Assembly: GCF_009799925.1 (NCBI RefSeq) | Contig: NZ_WELK01000001.1 | Coordinates: forward strand, 186,001-250,000 | DNA: 64,000 nt | Source: Pseudomonas sp. R-28-1W-6 | GTDB taxonomy: Bacteria; Pseudomonadota; Gammaproteobacteria; Pseudomonadales; Pseudomonadaceae | Direction of reading: 5' to 3' | Shown here: positions 60,424-64,000 of the stretch, one piece after another | How positions within the stretch are numbered: position 1 is the stretch's first letter | Layout of the letters: every line of letters begins with the position of its first letter | Notes under the pieces: generated by a model | Told to the model about the DNA's origin: nothing | What the model saw: only the letters and a program-made list of their open reading frames with translations | Databases searched by the model: none | Program-made: the position numbers and the translations under genes

Positions 60424-61305
60424 TTAGCCCTTGCGGGTAAACGCCAGCACACGCTCGTCGGCGACCGGGACCAGGTCCGGGTGCTGCCAACCGACCACTT
60501 CCCCCACTCCGACGACCAGCAAGCCCCCCGGCGCCAGGCGTTCGGCCAGGCGGTTGAGGATCTCGCGGCGCCGCCAGCGGCGGAAATAGATCAGCATGTT
60601 CTGACAGAAGATAACGTCCATGCCGGTCAGGGGCGCCTTGCCCAGTTCCAGCACATTCAATCTGGCGAAACAGATACGTGCCGCCAGATCCGGCACTACC
60701 TTGAAGCGTCCATCGGCCTGGGTAGCGAAATAGCGCTCGCCCAGGTCCGCGTCCAACTGTTCCAGCCTGCGCGCGCCGTACGCCGCCTCGCGGGCCTTGC
60801 TCAGCGCATTCAGGCTGATATCCGTGCCCGTGACGCCGAACTGCTGGGAGCTGCCGCTCTCACGCAGGACCTCGGCGGCACAGATGGCCATCGAGTAGGG
60901 TTCTTCACCACTCGAACAGCCCACGCTCCACAGCGCCCAGGGTTGTTGCTGCTGATCGGTCGCCAGACGCCCGCGCAAATAGCTGTCGAGCACATCGAAG
61001 GACGGCCGATGGCGAAAGAAGCGGGTTTCCTGCACGGTCAGACGATCCAGCAGGGTCGACCACTCCACCGCACCACGCGGGCCATCAGTGACCTGACGGT
61101 AGTAGGTGGCGTAGTCGGCGACGTCCAGTTCGCGCATGCGCGCAGTCAGGTTGGTCTGCAGGAAGGCCCGGCGCTGCTCGCTGATCACCACGCCGGTGCG
61201 CTCTTCCAGCAGCGCCTGCCAGTCGCGGAACTCCGTCTGTGACATATCGGCCAGGGGTTTCAAGGCCCAGACGCCGCTTGGCTGCATGCCGTGCCCCTCG
61301 CTCAT
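60424..61305 (-). CDS. pilK: chemoreceptor methyltransferase PilK
   Basis: 293 residues, CheR family. N-terminal helical domain (FRDWQALLEERTGVVISEQR), then SAM-binding methyltransferase with WSVGCSSGEEPYSMAI near residue 130, FGVTGTDISLNALSKA and DVIFCQNMLIYF. Methylates glutamates of PilJ, opposing ChpB. Lies between pilJ and chpA, 24 bp before chpA. Confidence 0.94.
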   Translation of the reverse strand: MSEGHGMQPSGVWALKPLADMSQTEFRDWQALLEERTGVVISEQRRAFLQTNLTARMRELDVADYATYYRQVTDGPRGAVEWSTLLDRLTVQETRFFRHRPSFDVLDSYLRGRLATDQQQQPWALWSVGCSSGEEPYSMAICAAEVLRESGSSQQFGVTGTDISLNALSKAREAAYGARRLEQLDADLGERYFATQADGRFKVVPDLAARICFARLNVLELGKAPLTGMDVIFCQNMLIYFRRWRRREILNRLAERLAPGGLLVVGVGEVVGWQHPDLVPVADERVLAFTRKG

Positions 61306-61355
61306 GGCCGCGTTCCCCGGGCAGCGACCCGTTCAGGCCGCTGCACCTCCCATGA

Positions 61356-63398
61356 TCAGACCTGGCCGTCCGGCAGGGTGAAGCCGGATACCGACTTGCG
61401 CATCTCACTGGCCATCTTGGCCAGGTTACCGATGCTCTTGGCGGTGGCGGTGGTACCGGCGGAGGTCTGCGAGGTGATCTCCTGGATCACGTTCATGGTG
61501 TTGGAAATGTGACCGGCCGAAGAGGCCTGCTGACGGGCGGCGTTGGAGATGTTCTGGATCAGCGCCGCGAGGGTCTTGGATACCTTCTCGATCTCTTCCA
61601 GGGCCACCCCGGCGTCCTGCGCCAGGCGGGCACCGCGCACCACTTCGGAAGTGGTCTGCTCCATGGAGATAACCGCTTCATTGGTGTCGGTCTGAATGGT
61701 CTTAACCAGCGCTTCGATCTGCTTGGTCGCCGCCGAGGAACGTTCCGCGAGGCGCTGTACTTCGTCCGCTACCACGGCGAAGCCGCGGCCCGCGTCACCG
61801 GCCATGGAGGCCTGGATCGCGGCGTTCAGGGCGAGGATGTTGGTCTGGTCGGCGATGTCGTTGATCAGGCTAACGATGTCACCGATCTCCTGGGACGATT
61901 CACCGAGGCGCTTGATTCGCTTCGAGGTGTCCTGGATCTGCTCACGGATGTTATCCATGCCGGTGATGGTGTTGTGTACGACTTCGTTACCCTTGTTGGC
62001 GATGGCTACGGAACGTTCCGCTACCGCGGAGGATTCCGAGGCGTTCGCCGATACCTGGTCAATCGACACGGCCATTTCGTTGATCGCCGCGGAAGCACCG
62101 GCGATTTCCTGGGCCTGATGCTCGGAGGCCTCGGCCAGGTGCATCGCGGTAGCCTGGGTTTCCTGGGCGGCGGCGGCCACCTGCACGGCAGTCAGGTTGA
62201 TCGTCGCGACCAGGTCGCGCAGCTGGTCGATGGAGTAGTTGATGGAGTCGGCGATGGCACCGGTGAAGTCTTCGGTTACCGTCGCGGCCACGGTCAGGTC
62301 ACCGTCGGCGAGGTCGGCGATTTCGTCGAGCAGACGCAGAATCGCCGACTGGTTGCGTTCGTTCTTCTCGGCGGTGGAGGCCAGGCGGCGGTTGGTTTCG
62401 CGCACCATCACCAGGCCGATGAGGATGATCGAGGCCAGGGCGATCAGGCCCAGCACATAACCGGCCAGGGTGTTGAAGTAGCGGCCGCCGGCCAGGCTCT
62501 CGAAGCCGCCGGTCAGTACCGAGGCCTTGTCCAGCAGGGTCTGCGATTCGTTGAAGATGGTGCTGGCGGATTCACGCACCTGGAACAGTTCCGGCGAGGT
62601 TTCCAGGATCTCGTCCACCGAACCGGAAACGAACTGGAACAGCTCGGAGATCTCGGCCAGACGCTCGAGAGCGTCCGGATCGGTGACCTGGGAGATTTCC
62701 ATGGCGGCGTTGCCTTCGGTCATCGCCTTGAGCACGCGACCGAACAGGCTGGCGTCGCGGCCGAACATGTCGGCGGCCTGTACCGAGTCATCGTCACCGG
62801 CCAGTACCTTGTTCACCGAGCCGAGGATACGTTCGGCCAGCAGCGACTGGCGCTGGGCAACGGACACCTGGGCCGCCGGCGCACCGCTCTGCAGCAGGAT
62901 GTCGACCACCTCTTCGTACTCGACCTGCAGCTGCGGAATGGTTTCCGCCAGGGTCGCGGCTACCTGGTGCAGCGAGAGTACGGTCTGTTCGCTGGCGAGA
63001 ATGGCGTCGGCGTTCTTGCGCAGGCTGTCCCAGTCCTTCTGTACCGCCTCCATTTCCGCCTGCATCGAGGCCGGCGCCGGCGGCAGGCCGGTGGCTTCGC
63101 TGCCTGCGGTGAGAAAGCCCCAGCGTTCTTCGAAGCCGTTGCGCGCTTCCTTCAGCAGCGGGAAGGCTTGCGCCTTGCCGGTCGCCGCTTCGGTGGCGTT
63201 CTTCGCAATCCGCTGGGACAGAACACGCAGCTCACCGGCGTGGCTGATGTATTCCTTGTCGTAGTTCGACTGGGTGTTGAGGTAGGCGAAGTTGGCGAAC
63301 AACAACACGATGGAAATGATCAGGACGATGAACAGTCCGGCGATCAGCGTGTTACTGCGCACACCTGCCAAAAGATTGCCTGCGTTGAATTTTTTCAT
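61356..63398 (-). CDS. pilJ: type IV pilus chemoreceptor PilJ
   Basis: 680 residues from ATG at 63398 ([18 protein letters not shown]), the known family start; the open frame upstream is spurious. Methyl-accepting chemotaxis protein: TM1 at about 18-38 ([20 protein letters not shown]), a periplasmic PilJ-type sensor with two helical modules, TM2 at about 312-334 ([17 protein letters not shown]), then HAMP and the signalling hairpin, whose tip near 520 reads [19 protein letters not shown]. Detects surface contact through pili and signals to ChpA. Confidence 0.95.
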   Translation of the reverse strand: MKKFNAGNLLAGVRSNTLIAGLFIVLIISIVLLFANFAYLNTQSNYDKEYISHAGELRVLSQRIAKNATEAATGKAQAFPLLKEARNGFEERWGFLTAGSEATGLPPAPASMQAEMEAVQKDWDSLRKNADAILASEQTVLSLHQVAATLAETIPQLQVEYEEVVDILLQSGAPAAQVSVAQRQSLLAERILGSVNKVLAGDDDSVQAADMFGRDASLFGRVLKAMTEGNAAMEISQVTDPDALERLAEISELFQFVSGSVDEILETSPELFQVRESASTIFNESQTLLDKASVLTGGFESLAGGRYFNTLAGYVLGLIALASIILIGLVMVRETNRRLASTAEKNERNQSAILRLLDEIADLADGDLTVAATVTEDFTGAIADSINYSIDQLRDLVATINLTAVQVAAAAQETQATAMHLAEASEHQAQEIAGASAAINEMAVSIDQVSANASESSAVAERSVAIANKGNEVVHNTITGMDNIREQIQDTSKRIKRLGESSQEIGDIVSLINDIADQTNILALNAAIQASMAGDAGRGFAVVADEVQRLAERSSAATKQIEALVKTIQTDTNEAVISMEQTTSEVVRGARLAQDAGVALEEIEKVSKTLAALIQNISNAARQQASSAGHISNTMNVIQEITSQTSAGTTATAKSIGNLAKMASEMRKSVSGFTLPDGQV

Positions 63399-63481
63399 TA
63401 TCTGGCCCCCGCCTGGACCGACCGCACTACGGTTCCCATGTAACGCCAAAGGCCGGCAAATGCCGACCCAACCGAAAAACT

Positions 63482-64000
63482 TTAGATCGCCACGTCGAGA
63501 AAGCCCTGGTGCTGAGCCAGCGCATGCGGGCTGAACACCAGCCAGGGCTGCTCGCGCTGGAAGACGCCGTGGATAAAAGGTTCTATGGAAGCTTCGAGTG
63601 GTGGCAACTGCTCGGAAAAGGTATCCACCGGGAAGTGCTGCATGCCGAACACTTCGTCGACCGTCAGCCCGGCAAACACTTCCTGGTGATCCACCACCAG
63701 CACGCGCCGCTGCTTGCGCAACGGCGACAGGTCGGAACCAAAGAAGCCGCACAGATCCATGACCGGCAGCAGCCGGCCACGCACGTTGGCGACCCCCTTG
63801 ACCCAGCTTTTCACGCCCGGCAGCAAGGTGTGCCGCGGCTCATGCAGGACTTCGCCGATCTCCCCCATGGGCGCCACGAAATAGCGGTCGCCCATGCGAA
63901 AGCCGATGCCACTCCAGGTCTGCACGGCCTGCTGCTGGGACGGCAGGCCGGCGGCCAGCAGCCGACAACGCTGGTCGATCTGTACGAGGAGCTGAAAGGG
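63482..64000 (-). CDS. pilI: CheW-like adaptor PilI (5' end cut by window edge)
   Basis: 172 residues visible; the frame stays open to the right edge, so the start lies just outside (the family is about 178 residues). CheW domain: [58 protein letters not shown] and [21 protein letters not shown]. Links PilJ to the ChpA kinase. An internal GTG (63925) could be mistaken for the start. Confidence 0.94.
   Translation of the reverse strand, partial: PFQLLVQIDQRCRLLAAGLPSQQQAVQTWSGIGFRMGDRYFVAPMGEIGEVLHEPRHTLLPGVKSWVKGVANVRGRLLPVMDLCGFFGSDLSPLRKQRRVLVVDHQEVFAGLTVDEVFGMQHFPVDTFSEQLPPLEASIEPFIHGVFQREQPWLVFSPHALAQHQGFLDVAI

Noticed and set aside
56710..61242. 1510-codon open frame on the plus strand opposite chpA and pilK
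   Set aside because: It lies antisense to strongly supported genes; composition is Gln/Gly/Arg/His-rich as expected for a shadow of GC-rich codons, with no domain and no ribosome site.
61356..63752. PilJ beginning at 63752
   Set aside because: The added residues overlap pilI and show no signal; [10 protein letters not shown] at 63398 places TM1 at the right distance.

Overview
The window is chromosomal DNA from a gamma-proteobacterium of the genus Pseudomonas, most likely near the P. aeruginosa / P. alcaligenes / P. resinovorans groups. The evidence is high GC with GC-ending codons, the complete spuA-I and agu polyamine genes, the pil-chp chemosensory cluster, oscA next to sbp, an SAH riboswitch ahead of ahcY, and a ptsP gene directly behind rppH. 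No rRNA, tRNA, CRISPR array, insertion sequence or prophage gene was seen. The content is core Pseudomonas chromosome, but its blocks lie in a different order from the one I recall for P. aeruginosa PAO1.

Region 1 (1-6950), sulfur supply. A sigma-54 activator cut by the left edge (SfnR-like), a small serine hydrolase and a PAS-GGDEF diguanylate cyclase lie on the minus strand. Opposite them oscA-sbp-cysT-cysW-cysA encode a sulfur-starvation protein and the sulfate/thiosulfate ABC importer. Region 2 (6950-22680), housekeeping. An exported protein is followed by serA, which is divergent from D-2-hydroxyglutarate dehydrogenase (the two enzymes work as a couple), and by a fumarylacetoacetase-family hydrolase. 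Two YjiK/SdiA-regulated paralogues flank a UbiM-like hydroxylase. Then come yegP, rpiA, ilvA, two DUF2269-like membrane proteins, a HAD phosphatase, rppH and ptsP (EI-Ntr).

Region 3 (22680-37750), polyamines. On the minus strand spuABCDEFGH encodes gamma-glutamyl-putrescine hydrolase and synthetase, putrescine aminotransferase, two periplasmic binding proteins and an ABC importer. Divergent spuI is followed by an extra PotF-like binding protein, aguR, aguB and aguA (agmatine to putrescine). Every non-overlapping gap inside spuA-F, and the aguB-aguA gap, holds a near-perfect GC-rich hairpin without a T-tract. Region 4 (37850-51210) has ligB (a DNA ligase with a signal-peptide-like N-terminus), a lipoprotein cytochrome c', promoter + SAH riboswitch + ahcY-metF, a solute-binding protein, rhlE, yceI with cytochrome b561, an amine-oxidase-like flavoprotein, bioA and rsmE.

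Region 5 (51220-64000), minus strand: pilI (cut by the right edge)-pilJ-pilK-chpA-chpB-chpC, the chemosensory system that controls type IV pili, twitching and cAMP. The 2551-residue ChpA has six histidine phosphotransfer motifs, a degenerate xpt domain, an in-frame 7-copy hexanucleotide repeat, a kinase core, a CheW domain and a receiver. chpD and chpE, which follow chpC in PAO1, are not here; rsmE lies immediately next to chpC.

The most unusual non-coding signals are two related long imperfect palindromes (10886-11010 and 45662-45795) sharing a GCTCATT...AACTCCGC core, a dispersed GTAGGGTG / GTGCGC palindrome family, a 16-bp palindrome between serA and its partner gene, paired CGAT-N4-ATCG sites ahead of aguB, and the hairpin series in the polyamine operons.
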